From: Chromatiales bacterium
Lineage (GTDB): Bacteria > Pseudomonadota > Gammaproteobacteria > UBA6429 > Thiohalophilaceae
Assembly: GCA_027032075.1 (NCBI GenBank)
Contig: JALVOC010000091.1
Span: forward strand, 1 to 64,000
DNA: 64,000 bases
Direction of reading: 5' to 3'
The notes below the pieces were generated by a model. That model saw only the letters and a list, made by a program, of their open reading frames with translations. It was not told the DNA's origin and ran no database searches. Positions 1-8,925 of this stretch are shown piece by piece. The stretch's first letter is position 1; the number at the start of each line of letters is the position of its first letter. A program made the translations under genes and the position numbers.

Positions 1-127
1 ACGCTGTGAATACATCCCTGTAAGCTTCACGGCAGCTTCCCTGCTGCCGAGAGTCTTGCCATGGGGTACCGGAGAGCTGGCTTGTCAAATAACAAACTGG
101 ACACCTTTTTCGCACACTCATTTAGAG
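1..127 (+). repeat. Nested inverted-repeat element, copy D (cut by window start)
   Basis: Positions 1-52 match the 52-nt core found at 17791-17842, 32748-32799 and, inverted, 40853-40904. It carries the ATACATCCCTGTA block and the GGCAGC...GCTGCC hairpin. From 53 the inner stem begins with GTCTTGCC, as in the 32.7 and 40.8 kb copies, and 53-80 closely resembles the inner stem of the 32.7 kb copy. The outer end (about 97-127, with AAACTGGACACC then TTTTTCGC) matches the outer arm of the 40.8 kb copy (AAACGGGACAC then TTTTTTCGC). The left arms lie outside the window, so pairing cannot be tested here. The element fills the space before the thioredoxin-like gene. Confidence 0.8.
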
Positions 128-144
128 TATTCTCCCGTTTGAAG

Positions 145-639
145 ATGTTATGGTCCCGCAGATGGTTTCGCATCGTTGCAGAAGTGTTGCTGCTTCTGAC
201 CGTATTGTTTGCGCTTCGGTTTTATACCCAGCGTGACATGATCAGCGGCAGCGTCCCGCTGTTGCAGGGACAGATGCTTGACGGCGGGAACTACCGGTTT
301 CCGCCAGTGCCCCACAAGCCGATCCTGGTGCATTTTTGGGCAAGCTGGTGCCCGGTGTGCAGGCTGGAAGAGGATGCGGTGCAGGCAATCAGTGAGGATC
401 ATCCGGTCATCACAATCGCAATGCAGTCGGGTGACAGTGAGGAGGTCAAAGGATTTATGAGGGAACACGGACTTTCCTTTCCTGTGCTGAATGATCCTGA
501 TGGCGTATTGGCCGGACGTTTTGGCGTAAAAGCAGTACCAAGCAGCTTTGTCATCGATGCAGACAATCAGATTGCATTTCGCGAAACGGGCTATACGACA
601 GAATGGGGTTTGCGCTTGCGTCTTTGGTTGGCGGAGTAA
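145..639 (+). CDS. Membrane-anchored thioredoxin-like protein disulfide oxidoreductase (TlpA/ScsD type)
   Basis: This 164-residue protein has an N-terminal membrane anchor (about residues 8-25) followed by a periplasmic thioredoxin fold. The redox motif is CPVC (C69, C72) in the context HFWASWCPVC, and the cis-proline loop follows at P132 (KAVPSS). The family reduces or exchanges disulfides in periplasmic proteins, often linked to cytochrome c maturation or copper stress; the actual partner cannot be read from the sequence. An in-frame ATG at 61 exists, but it lies inside the repeat element, and the residues it would add (up to 144) have no family counterpart. The ATG at 145 puts the anchor at the N-terminus and is preferred. 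The neighbouring gene is convergent. Confidence 0.8.
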   Translation: MLWSRRWFRIVAEVLLLLTVLFALRFYTQRDMISGSVPLLQGQMLDGGNYRFPPVPHKPILVHFWASWCPVCRLEEDAVQAISEDHPVITIAMQSGDSEEVKGFMREHGLSFPVLNDPDGVLAGRFGVKAVPSSFVIDADNQIAFRETGYTTEWGLRLRLWLAE

Positions 640-701
640 ACAGCAGGCCGCAGGCGGGAGGTGCCGCCTCACAATGCGGGCATCTTGCTGCAGAGAGTCG
701 T

Positions 702-1832
702 TCAGCGTTTCAGTTTGTTGGTGATGGCTTTCACCGTGTCGGCTGCACTGTCATCCATGTTCTCGGCAATGTATTCCAGCAAGGGCAGCAACTGCTTGAT
801 CAGGCCGTTGATATGCGGTTTCAAGGTATCGGGGTGTTCATATTCGAGCAGGCGCAAGGCGGTTTGTACCGAAATTTCTTTTTCCGGCGGGAACTTGTGC
901 AACGACTTTATCGCTACCTGGTTACCGCCCGCATCGATGGCTTTCTGCAGGTATGTTTCGGTTTCCTTGATTAGCTCTTCAATGTTTGTTTTCTTGTCGA
1001 GATGGGGTTCGAGGATACCGATACTGACGGTGATGAGTAACTCGTGACCGTTGACCTCAAATGGCAGGACGGAGATTTCCTGCATGATGCGTTTTGCGGT
1101 ATCGGAGGCATCTTCTATGGTCGTGTCGCGCATCAACATGGCGAATTTGGCAAGACCGATACGCGCAACCATATCTTCCTTGCGCACGATTTTGGAGAGG
1201 GTCTCGCCGACACGTTTAAGAATTTGATTGGCCTGTTCCTTGCCGCTGTGGATGAACAACTGATTGAAGTTATCAATGTCCATGCGCAGCAGAATAAACT
1301 GACCGCTATGGCGTCTGACATAGGCAAGATGTTCATTCGCCGCTTTGCAAAAATAGCGGCGCCCACCGAGGCCGGTGAGTTCATCAATTGCCGCTTGTTG
1401 TTCCAGCCGGTCTGAGGTTTCCGTCAGTTTGCGGGTGGTTTCTTCAAAACGGATATGCGCCTTTGCGCGGGCCAGCAGCTGCACCGAGTCAAAGGGCTTG
1501 GTGATGAAATCGCTGGCCCCCTTGTCCAGGGCACGTTGTTTGGTTTCATCATCATCGTCCTTGCCGGTAATGATAATGACAGGAATGTCCTGCAGGCGCG
1601 GATCATCCGAGGCGCGCATCCGTTCCAGCAAACCAAAACCGTCCAGGTAGGGCATGGACAGATCGGTAAACACCACCTGAATTTCCGGATCATTGATTAA
1701 CAGCGTCCAGGCATCCTCGCCGTGTTCAGCTTCAATCACCTCACAGGTTCTGCCCAACACCTTGCTCATGGCGCGGCGCATAACGCGGGAATCATCGACA
1801 GCAAGTATGCGGGGCTTGGGGGGGGTGGGCAT
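702..1832 (-). CDS. Response regulator with degenerate GGDEF output domain
   Basis: This 376-residue protein has a CheY-like receiver (about 8-125) with the acidic pair D13/D14, phospho-acceptor D57 (VVFTDLSMP) and conserved K112 (TKPF). A short helical linker follows, then a GGDEF-fold domain (about 147-310) recognisable by DELTGLGGRR and RMDIDNFN. The catalytic GGDEF signature is replaced by GLAKF at 226-230, so diguanylate cyclase activity is unlikely. Such domains usually act as protein-interaction modules or GTP sensors (family knowledge). About 65 C-terminal residues beyond the domain are helical and unassigned. No histidine kinase gene is adjacent, so the input signal is unknown. Confidence 0.85.
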   Translation of the reverse strand: MPTPPKPRILAVDDSRVMRRAMSKVLGRTCEVIEAEHGEDAWTLLINDPEIQVVFTDLSMPYLDGFGLLERMRASDDPRLQDIPVIIITGKDDDDETKQRALDKGASDFITKPFDSVQLLARAKAHIRFEETTRKLTETSDRLEQQAAIDELTGLGGRRYFCKAANEHLAYVRRHSGQFILLRMDIDNFNQLFIHSGKEQANQILKRVGETLSKIVRKEDMVARIGLAKFAMLMRDTTIEDASDTAKRIMQEISVLPFEVNGHELLITVSIGILEPHLDKKTNIEELIKETETYLQKAIDAGGNQVAIKSLHKFPPEKEISVQTALRLLEYEHPDTLKPHINGLIKQLLPLLEYIAENMDDSAADTVKAITNKLKR

Positions 1833-2079
1833 AACTCGCGGATCCTTACTTTATTTTGATGTGTTTAACCGGAATTTCATTAAGAATATCCGCTCATCAG
1901 GGACTTTACCAGTTGCCAATGTATCTTTTGTTCCATAAATTTATAAAATTTTGACACTTCCGGGGATTTTTCCGGGTACTGTTTCGTTTATCCAGCTGAT
2001 ACAGTATATCATCGGCGAAAGCGGACAAATTTTTATTCTAAATTTGCAAAAAACAATATTCAAACCTGTTTGGAGAACT

Positions 2080-2556
2080 ATGAGAATGCGCGCCCTTCTC
2101 TTGGGAGTATTGATGGTAGCGGCTGCCGGGATTCCCGCCCAGGCGGAGACACTGGAACACATGAAACATTACGTGGTCGATGGCAGCTTTGAGGATATTC
2201 GCCAGGACGTGGAAATGGCCATCACCGATCGGGGCATGATCATCAATAATGTATCGCATATTGGCAACATGCTTGCTCGTACCGGCAAGGATATCGGCGC
2301 AGCCAGACAGATATATGTCGAGGCAGAGGCGCTGGAGTTTTGCAGTGCCAGTATCTCACGCCGCATGATGGAAGCCGACCCCCATAATATCGTGTTTTGT
2401 CCCTATATCATCGCCGTTTACACCCTGCCAGGGGAAAAGGACAAGGTACATGTCGCCTTCCGCCGTCCTTTACCCGTGGGTAACAGGGAATCGCGTGCCG
2501 CCTTGCAGGCGGTGGAAAAATTGCTCGATGATATCGTGGCCGATGTGGTGGAGTGA
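2080..2556 (+). CDS. Exported DUF302 domain protein
   Basis: A 158-residue protein begins with a clear signal peptide (about 1-22, ending AQA before ETLEH). A DUF302-like domain follows (about 45-135), with the pattern of a short helix, IINNVSHIGNML and a C-terminal YIIAVY strand. DUF302 proteins are small periplasmic or cytoplasmic proteins, frequent in sulfur- and iron-metabolising bacteria, with no firmly assigned activity. The start at 2080 is chosen because TTGGAGA lies just upstream and the signal peptide begins there; an in-frame start at 1951 would add residues with no export logic. It stands alone between the response regulator (divergent) and the HDOD gene. Confidence 0.7.
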   Translation: MRMRALLLGVLMVAAAGIPAQAETLEHMKHYVVDGSFEDIRQDVEMAITDRGMIINNVSHIGNMLARTGKDIGAARQIYVEAEALEFCSASISRRMMEADPHNIVFCPYIIAVYTLPGEKDKVHVAFRRPLPVGNRESRAALQAVEKLLDDIVADVVE

Positions 2557-2738
2557 TTCCCGCATCAACCACTGAATTGAGATAAAGGGCGTATGGCAGC
2601 TGCCGTTATAACTGAACAGCTGCATGGAAAAGGTGTCCCCTTTGAACAGCAGCGATTTCCATAAATTGAGAAGCCAAAAAAACCAGCCGGGCAGCTTATT
2701 TTGCACAGTTTGTCTGGCCACCCATCGTGATCGAGTAA

Positions 2739-3629
2739 ATGGAACAACAGGACAATGACAAAAGGGTTGCAGCACCGGCCGAACTGGTCAGTGGGGCGGT
2801 GCGCCTGGTTTCGTTGCCGGAGGTATGCCTCAGGGTCAATGAAATGCTGGACGACCCCAATACCTCGGCGGCTGATTTCGGACGGGTTATCAGTCAGGAT
2901 ACCGGCTTGACCGCGCGCCTGCTCAAGATTGTCAACAGTGCCTTTTACGGCTTCCCTTCGCGCATCGAAACGGTCAGCCGTGCGGTGGCGGTCATCGGTT
3001 TACGCGAGTTGCGAGGTCTGGTGCTGGCCGCTTCCGCCGTGGAAACCTTTTCCCGTATCCCCAATGATGTGTTGAACATGGTGCGATTCTGGCGCCACAG
3101 TGTTTATTGTGGCGTGGTGTCAAAGCTGCTGGCAGAGCGCTGCCATGTGTTACACAGTGAACGTCTGTTTGTGGCCGGCTTGTTACACGATATCGGCAAG
3201 CTTATCATCTGTCATCGCTTGCCGGAGTTGGCCAGAACGGCACAACGACGTATCGGCGAGATGCAGGGTTTTGATTTTGAGATAGAACAGGAACTCATGG
3301 GGTTCGATCATGCTGAAGTCGGAGGGGAATTGCTGGACCACTGGCGCATGCCCCAGTCGCTGGTGAATGCAGTGCGCTACCACCATGCGCCGCGATCAGC
3401 CACGGACAATCTGATCGAAGTGGCGCTGGTGCATATCGCCAACGCCATGACAGGGCTGGCGGAGCAGAGTCTCGATGTGGATGTGGATATGCTGATCCAG
3501 CCTGCGGATCCCAATGCCTGGGAGATGGTGGGGCTGGATCCCTCTGTAATGGATCCGGTTTTTACCGATGCGGCGGATCAGTTCGTGGAGGCGTTGAATA
3601 TGATCCTGCCAAACCACCTGCCCCGCTGA
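2739..3629 (+). CDS. HDOD domain signalling protein
   Basis: This 296-residue protein consists almost entirely of an HDOD domain (about 12-215). The HD doublet is present (H150, D151 in GLLHDIGK) together with the family-typical LLKIVNSAFYG and AVAVIGLRELRG segments. HDOD proteins are non-enzymatic relatives of HD-GYP phosphodiesterases and are implicated in regulation of motility, chemotaxis or c-di-GMP circuits. No additional domain is present, so it probably acts as a protein-protein adaptor. Together with the degenerate GGDEF regulator at 702-1832, it suggests that c-di-GMP-type signalling proteins cluster loosely here. Confidence 0.85.
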   Translation: MEQQDNDKRVAAPAELVSGAVRLVSLPEVCLRVNEMLDDPNTSAADFGRVISQDTGLTARLLKIVNSAFYGFPSRIETVSRAVAVIGLRELRGLVLAASAVETFSRIPNDVLNMVRFWRHSVYCGVVSKLLAERCHVLHSERLFVAGLLHDIGKLIICHRLPELARTAQRRIGEMQGFDFEIEQELMGFDHAEVGGELLDHWRMPQSLVNAVRYHHAPRSATDNLIEVALVHIANAMTGLAEQSLDVDVDMLIQPADPNAWEMVGLDPSVMDPVFTDAADQFVEALNMILPNHLPR

Positions 3630-3714
3630 GTGGTTTCCCTGGCCGGGGGATCTTCCAGTCATTGCCGGAAGCAACCGGTAATCTCAACGATGTCCAGTAT
3701 CCGGGGGGAAGAAT

Positions 3715-4509
3715 ATGAAGGCGATGCAACAGTTGCTGGAAATCATGCAGCAGTTACGGGATCCGCAACGCGGCTGTCCCTGGGATCGGCAGCAAACTTA
3801 CCGTAGCCTGGTTCCCTATACCCTGGAAGAGGCCTATGAGGTTGCGGATGCGATTGAGCAGGATGAGCTTGAGCATCTGCCCGACGAACTCGGGGACTTG
3901 TTGTTCCAGGTGGTGTTCTACGCCCAGATCGGGCGAGAAGAGGGGCGTTTCGATTTTGACGAGGTGGCCCGCCGTATCAGTGAAAAGCTGATCCGCCGCC
4001 ATCCCCATGTGTTCGCGGATGAAAAAATCGAGTCGGCCGAATCCCAGACCCAGGCCTGGGAACGGCACAAACAGAAAGAGCGCGAGCAAAAGGCGGGGCG
4101 GCAAGCGATCGGGGTGTTGCAGGGTGTGAGTCTTGCGCTGCCGGCACTCAGCCGCGCAGCCAAGCTGCAACGCCGTGCGGCCAGGGTGGGCTTCGACTGG
4201 CCGGCCATTGATGGCGTGGTGGCAAAGGTGCACGAGGAGCTGGAAGAATTGAAGGATGAAATCCGGGCCGAACCCGATCGGCAGCGGCTGCAGGAAGAAC
4301 TGGGGGATTTGCTGTTTGCCTGTGTCAATCTGGCCCGGCATCTGGAGCTGGATGCCGAAACCGCCCTGCGGCAGGCCAACACCAGGTTCGAACACCGTTT
4401 CCGCCAGATGGAACTCGCGCTGCAGGACAAAGGCGGGATTGAACGGGCCGGAAGCGGGGAAATGGACGCCGCCTGGGAGGAGGCAAAACAGGGTGATAAA
4501 GCCCGTTAA
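3715..4509 (+). CDS. mazG: Nucleoside triphosphate pyrophosphohydrolase MazG
   Basis: The 264-residue protein has two MazG repeats, each with the metal-binding EExxE and ELGDLLF signatures (LEEAYEVADAIE and ELGDLLFQVVF near residues 37-75; HEELEEL and ELGDLLFACVNL near 175-210). The CPWDRQQT segment near the N-terminus is diagnostic of full-length MazG. It hydrolyses (d)NTPs to monophosphates plus pyrophosphate, acting in house-cleaning and moderation of (p)ppGpp. Length matches the E. coli protein (263 residues). The start at 3715 has a GGGGGGAAG ribosome-binding site. It is monocistronic here: amt begins about 195 nt downstream. Confidence 0.95.
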   Translation: MKAMQQLLEIMQQLRDPQRGCPWDRQQTYRSLVPYTLEEAYEVADAIEQDELEHLPDELGDLLFQVVFYAQIGREEGRFDFDEVARRISEKLIRRHPHVFADEKIESAESQTQAWERHKQKEREQKAGRQAIGVLQGVSLALPALSRAAKLQRRAARVGFDWPAIDGVVAKVHEELEELKDEIRAEPDRQRLQEELGDLLFACVNLARHLELDAETALRQANTRFEHRFRQMELALQDKGGIERAGSGEMDAAWEEAKQGDKAR

Positions 4510-4704
4510 TCCGCCACATGCCTCATTTTGTTGCACTCGACCAGATGCATGAACATAATAAGTGCGGTTTGCGTCCCGGCATGGCGCGCCGTGCTTGGCT
4601 AACTAATTGAATTTACATAATAAAGTTCAAAAACAGACCAACTCTGGTGCGTATGGCACCGATGTGATCCAAAATCGATCAAGACGTTCTGATTGGGGAG
4701 TCCG

Positions 4705-5898
4705 ATGGAAAACATAAAAACCGCTACTGATGTCCTGTTCATCCTGCTTGGCGCCATCATGGTGCTGGCGATGCATTCCGGCTTTGCTTTTCTGGAAGTG
4801 GGGACGGTAAGAAAGAAGAATCAGGTGAATGCACTGGTAAAAATCATTGTCGATTTTGCCATATCAACCATTGCCTATTTTTTCATCGGCTACAGCGTGG
4901 CCTATGGAACGGGTTTTCTGCAAGGCGCCGAGGATCTGATCCAGAAAAACGGCTATGAACTGGTGAAATTTTTCTTTCTGTTGACCTTTGCCGCCGCAAT
5001 CCCCGCGATTATTTCCGGTGGTATTGCCGAACGCGCCCGCTTTTATTCGCAGGTGATTGCAACCTTTGTCATCGTGGCGCTGGTTTATCCCCTGTTTGAA
5101 GGCATGGCCTGGAACGGCAACTTCGGGATGCAGGCCTGGATTGGGGAAACCTTCGGTGCCGAGTTTCACGATTTTGCCGGCAGTGTCGTGGTGCACGCCA
5201 TGGGGGGCTGGCTGGCGCTGGGCGCCGTGATCCTGCTTGGTCACCGTCACGGCCGTTATGACAAGAATGGGGTCATTTCCGCCCACCCACCCTCCAGCAT
5301 TCCGTTTCTTGCCCTCGGAGCCTGGGTGCTGACCGTGGGCTGGTTCGGTTTCAACGTCATGTCGGCGCAAACCATCGATGCCATTTCCGGACTGGTGGCG
5401 GTCAATTCGCTGATGGCGATGGTCGGCGGTATCGTTGCCGCCCTGCTGGCTGGCCGGAATGACCCGGGTTTCGTTCACAATGGCCCGCTTGCCGGACTGG
5501 TGGCGGTCTGTGCCGGCTCCGACATCATGCATCCGCTCGGTGCACTGGTCACCGGTGCGGCGGCGGGTGGCCTGTTTGTCTGGACGTTCACCATGACCCA
5601 GAACAAATGGAAAATTGATGACGTGCTCGGAGTCTGGCCCTTACATGGACTCTGTGGTGCCTGGGGGGGGATCGCCGCCGGTATTTTCGGCAGCAAAGCG
5701 CTGGGGGGACTCGGTGGCGTGACCTTCATGGGCCAACTGGCCGGTACCATCATCGGCGTGGGTATCGCACTGGTGGGTGGTTTTGCGATCTACGGAATTC
5801 TTAAGGCCGCCATCGGTATCCGCCTGACGCAGGAAGAGGAATACCAGGGAGCGGATCTCAGTATTCACAGGATTGCCTCGGAATCGATTGTCGATTGA
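4705..5898 (+). CDS. amt: Ammonium transporter Amt
   Basis: A 397-residue, 11-helix membrane protein conducts ammonium across the inner membrane. Family landmarks are visible: AIPAIISGGIAERARF, the first pore histidine in SVVVHAMGG, and the second in WPLHGLCGAWGG with the preceding DDVLGV. The start ATG at 4705 follows GGGGAG at a good distance; an in-frame TTG at 4693 is less likely. A glnK gene, usually paired with amt, is not adjacent on either side, so PII control would need a distant gene. A GC-rich 11-bp perfect hairpin lies 24 nt after the stop codon. Confidence 0.93.
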   Translation: MENIKTATDVLFILLGAIMVLAMHSGFAFLEVGTVRKKNQVNALVKIIVDFAISTIAYFFIGYSVAYGTGFLQGAEDLIQKNGYELVKFFFLLTFAAAIPAIISGGIAERARFYSQVIATFVIVALVYPLFEGMAWNGNFGMQAWIGETFGAEFHDFAGSVVVHAMGGWLALGAVILLGHRHGRYDKNGVISAHPPSSIPFLALGAWVLTVGWFGFNVMSAQTIDAISGLVAVNSLMAMVGGIVAALLAGRNDPGFVHNGPLAGLVAVCAGSDIMHPLGALVTGAAAGGLFVWTFTMTQNKWKIDDVLGVWPLHGLCGAWGGIAAGIFGSKALGGLGGVTFMGQLAGTIIGVGIALVGGFAIYGILKAAIGIRLTQEEEYQGADLSIHRIASESIVD

Positions 5899-5921
5899 GT
5901 CGATCTGCGCTCCGGGATGAA

Positions 5922-5948
5922 ACAACGGCGGCTGGTGGCCGCCGTTGT
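5922..5948 (+). terminator. Hairpin downstream of amt
   Basis: ACAACGGCGGC pairs perfectly with GCCGCCGTTGT around the 5-nt loop TGGTG. No T-run follows, so this is either a terminator needing help from factors or an mRNA 3'-end stabiliser. Confidence 0.5.
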
Positions 5949-6130
5949 CATTACTGGCAAGCGGTTTTTCGTGTGCAGGCATGACCGGTTTTCCTGGCCG
6001 GTGCTTCCTTGAATTGCCCCGTTTCGCCCACACATCCGTTTCATCCCGCCCCCTCTCCTGGCAGAGGGACTGGATTAAAGGTGAGCAAAGTGGTAACTTT
6101 ACGCCCCTTTTTTCAATACCTTAGCAACGC

Positions 6131-7474
6131 ATGAGTGGCAATCTCCATATTCGCACCTTTGGCTGCCAGATGAACGAGTACGATACGGCAAAAATGGCCG
6201 ATCTGCTCGGGATGGCGCACGGCCTTGTCCTGACCGACGATCCCGAAGAAGCGGATGTACTGCTGTTGAACACCTGCTCGGTACGCGAGAAGGCCCAGGA
6301 AAAGGTGTTCTCTCAGCTCGGCATGTGGCGGGAGCTGAAAGAACGGCGCCCGGAGCTGATTATCGGGGTCGGTGGCTGTGTCGCCAGCCAGGAGGGGGAG
6401 GCCATCCTCAAGCGCGCGCCGTATGTGGATTTGGTGTTCGGTCCGCAGACACTGCACCGCCTGCCGCAGATGATCAAGGCAGTCGAGCGTGAGCGGGATG
6501 CGATCGTCGATGTCAGCTTTCCCGAAATCGAAAAATTTGATCATCTTCCCGCAGCCCAGAGTGAGGGGCCAAGTGCCTATGTCTCTGTCATGGAAGGGTG
6601 CAGTAAATATTGCACGTTTTGTGTCGTGCCCTATACCCGCGGTGAAGAGTTCAGCCGCCCATTCGATGACGTGATCGCCGAGGTGGTCGAGCTGGCCGCT
6701 CAGGGCGTACGGGAAATCACCCTTTTGGGGCAGAACGTCAACGCCTATCGTGGTGAGATGCATGAGGGCGGCGTGGCGGATCTGGCCCTGCTGATCACCT
6801 ACGTGGCGGCGATCGATGGGATCGAGCGTATCCGCTACACCACTTCACACCCGGTGGAGATGAGTGACAGCCTGATCCAGGTGTATGCCGAAGTGCCGGA
6901 ACTGGTGGGGCATTTGCATCTGCCGGTGCAGAGCGGATCGGACCGCATTCTGGCCCTGATGAAACGCAAGCACATGGTGCTGGAATACAAGGCCATCATT
7001 CGTCGCCTGCGTGAGGCGCGGCCGGAGATGAGTATTTCCTCTGATTTTATTGTTGGTTTTCCCGGTGAGACCGAGGCTGATTTTCAGGCCACCATGGATC
7101 TCATCGAGCAAGTGGGTTTCGACCACTCCTTCTCTTTTATATATAGTCCAAGACCAGGGACCCCGGCAGCCTCCCTTCCGGATGACGTGCCGCTGGAGGT
7201 GAAAAAGCAACGCCTGGCGATTTTGCAGCAGCGTATCAGCCAGCAGGCGCAGGCGATCAGCCGGCGCATGGTTGGCACCACGCAACGTGTGCTGGTCAGC
7301 GGCAGGTCCCGGAAAGATCCGGGCCAACTTAGTGGCCGCACAGAGAACAATCGTGTGGTAAACTTTAAGGGCGATTCCGCAATAATTGGTGATTTTGCAT
7401 ACGTGGTGATTACAGAAGCGTTACCCAATTCCCTGCGAGGCGAACTCGTCCGCCAAACTGCCGACTGTGCCTGA
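6131..7474 (+). CDS. miaB: tRNA-2-methylthio-N6-isopentenyladenosine synthase MiaB
   Basis: This 447-residue radical SAM methylthiotransferase modifies i6A37 of tRNAs to ms2i6A37. It has an N-terminal UPF0004 domain with three cluster cysteines (C12, C49, C83). The radical SAM motif is C157-xxx-C161-xx-C164 (GCSKYCTFC), and a C-terminal TRAM domain covers about 378-445. It is the first gene of a tight operon running into phoH, ybeY, corC and lnt, the same order as E. coli miaB-ybeZ-ybeY-ybeX-lnt. The ATG at 6131 fits the family N-terminus. Confidence 0.97.
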   Translation: MSGNLHIRTFGCQMNEYDTAKMADLLGMAHGLVLTDDPEEADVLLLNTCSVREKAQEKVFSQLGMWRELKERRPELIIGVGGCVASQEGEAILKRAPYVDLVFGPQTLHRLPQMIKAVERERDAIVDVSFPEIEKFDHLPAAQSEGPSAYVSVMEGCSKYCTFCVVPYTRGEEFSRPFDDVIAEVVELAAQGVREITLLGQNVNAYRGEMHEGGVADLALLITYVAAIDGIERIRYTTSHPVEMSDSLIQVYAEVPELVGHLHLPVQSGSDRILALMKRKHMVLEYKAIIRRLREARPEMSISSDFIVGFPGETEADFQATMDLIEQVGFDHSFSFIYSPRPGTPAASLPDDVPLEVKKQRLAILQQRISQQAQAISRRMVGTTQRVLVSGRSRKDPGQLSGRTENNRVVNFKGDSAIIGDFAYVVITEALPNSLRGELVRQTADCA

Positions 7475-7492
7475 ATCCTTTCTTTCCATACT

Positions 7493-8467
7493 TTGAATAC
7501 CAACGCCTATTCCATCGACATTTCCCTTGAACCCGCTGACAACGAGCGGCTGGCTAACCTGTGTGGTCAGTTTGATGAGCACCTGCGCCAGATCGAGCGC
7601 CGTCTCGGAGTGGAGGTCAACAATCGCGGTAATGTTTTCCGGGTGATCGGTGACAACCGTTCCGTGCAGATGGCGGAAGGGGTGTTGCGCGATCTCTATG
7701 CCGAGACTGCCTTGCAGGTCTTGAATCCGGCGCACATCAATCTTCATTTGCAGGAGTCCGGTCTGGGCGAACTGGTGACGGACATCACCCCGAAGGACGA
7801 GGTCATTATCCACACGCAACGGGGTGCGGTGCGCGGCCGCGGTCCCAACCAGCAGCAGTATCTGCGGAACATCCAGGAGAATGATCTGAATTTCGGCATC
7901 GGCCCGGCCGGTACCGGCAAGACCTATCTCGCGGTAGCCAGTGCGGTGGACATGCTGGAGCGTGAGACGGTGCGGCGTTTGATTCTTACCCGTCCGGCGG
8001 TGGAAAGCGGTGAACGCCTGGGTTTTCTCCCCGGCGATCTGGCGCAGAAAATCGATCCCTATTTACGTCCGCTCTATGATGCCCTGTATGAAATGCTCGG
8101 CTTTGAGCAGGTGAGTAAATTGATGGAGCGCAACGTGATTGAAGTTGCACCACTGGCCTACATGCGGGGGCGGACGCTGAACGAATCCTTCATTATTCTG
8201 GATGAAGCACAGAATACCAGTGTTGAGCAGATGAAGATGTTCCTCACGCGTATCGGTTTTGGTTCCAAAGTGGTGGTGACCGGTGATGTCACCCAGGTGG
8301 ACCTGCCGCGCAGCCAGACTTCCGGCCTGCGGCATGTCGTCGATGTGCTGAAAGATGTGGACGGCATCAGTTTTACCTTTTTTACCCCCAAGGATGTGGT
8401 GCGCCACCCCCTGGTGCAGCGCATCGTCAAGGCGTATGAAAGCAGCGAGCAGGATGCCAAGGCGTGA
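7493..8467 (+). CDS. ybeZ: PhoH-like ATPase (YbeZ)
   Basis: The 324-residue protein has a small N-terminal KH-like region (about 1-110) and a PhoH P-loop ATPase domain. Walker A is GPAGTGKT (137-144) and Walker B is FIILDEAQN. In E. coli YbeZ partners YbeY in RNA metabolism. No ATG or GTG is available near the conserved N-terminus, so initiation is probably at the TTG at 7493, 18 nt after miaB. There is no convincing Shine-Dalgarno sequence, suggesting translational coupling. Its stop overlaps the GTG start of ybeY by 4 nt. Confidence 0.92.
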   Translation: MNTNAYSIDISLEPADNERLANLCGQFDEHLRQIERRLGVEVNNRGNVFRVIGDNRSVQMAEGVLRDLYAETALQVLNPAHINLHLQESGLGELVTDITPKDEVIIHTQRGAVRGRGPNQQQYLRNIQENDLNFGIGPAGTGKTYLAVASAVDMLERETVRRLILTRPAVESGERLGFLPGDLAQKIDPYLRPLYDALYEMLGFEQVSKLMERNVIEVAPLAYMRGRTLNESFIILDEAQNTSVEQMKMFLTRIGFGSKVVVTGDVTQVDLPRSQTSGLRHVVDVLKDVDGISFTFFTPKDVVRHPLVQRIVKAYESSEQDAKA

Positions 8468-8925
8468 ACCTCAAGGTTGATATTCAAAGGATCATTCCCG
8501 CACCACCCACGGATGATGATTTTCAGCGCTGGGTGCAGGCGGTGATGGCAACAGAAGACCGGCAGGATGTCGAACTGACGATCCGCATTGTGGACGAAGC
8601 CGAGATCAGCGATCTCAATCAACGTTACCGCGGTAAAGCCGGTGCGACCAATGTGCTCTCTTTTCCTTTTGAAGCACCTCCCGGGGTGCAACTCAATCTG
8701 CTTGGCGATCTGGTGATCGCCGCCCCGCTGGTGGCTGCAGAAGCGCAACAGCAGGATAAATCCGAAATGGCCCATTGGGCGCATCTGGTGGTGCACGGCA
8801 GTCTGCACCTGTTGGAATATGATCATCAGCACGAGGCGCAAGCCGAAGCGATGGAAAGCCGCGAGATCCGTATCCTGCATCAGCTGGGTTACCCGAATCC
8901 CTATCAACTCAAAGAAGCTTCATGA
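8464..8925 (+). CDS. ybeY: Endoribonuclease / rRNA maturation factor YbeY
   Basis: This 153-residue UPF0054 metalloprotein matures the 16S rRNA 3' end and takes part in ribosome quality control. The zinc-binding histidines are H111, H115 and H121 in [13 protein letters not shown]. The family signature is HGxLHLxGYDH, and here the glycine before YDH is glutamate, a small departure. It starts at GTG 8464, overlapping the phoH stop, and its own stop overlaps the corC ATG as ATGA. These overlaps indicate coupled translation through the operon. Confidence 0.93.
   Translation: MNLKVDIQRIIPAPPTDDDFQRWVQAVMATEDRQDVELTIRIVDEAEISDLNQRYRGKAGATNVLSFPFEAPPGVQLNLLGDLVIAAPLVAAEAQQQDKSEMAHWAHLVVHGSLHLLEYDHQHEAQAEAMESREIRILHQLGYPNPYQLKEAS

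Noticed and set aside
61-144. Longer N-terminus for the thioredoxin-like protein from the ATG at 61
   Set aside because: The extension is encoded by the repeat element and would place the signal anchor internally. The ATG at 145 gives a normal membrane anchor.
148-672. Long minus-strand frame opposite the thioredoxin-like gene, and many similar antisense frames throughout
   Set aside because: They mirror codon structure of well-supported genes on the other strand and have no recognisable domains or start signals.
4590-4612. Sigma-54 promoter upstream of amt (TTGGCTAACTAATTGAA)
   Set aside because: The GG element has the right spacing, but the downstream dinucleotide is GA, not GC. Another candidate (TGGCAC near 4658) also lacks the -12 GC. 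The evidence is too weak to list as a site.
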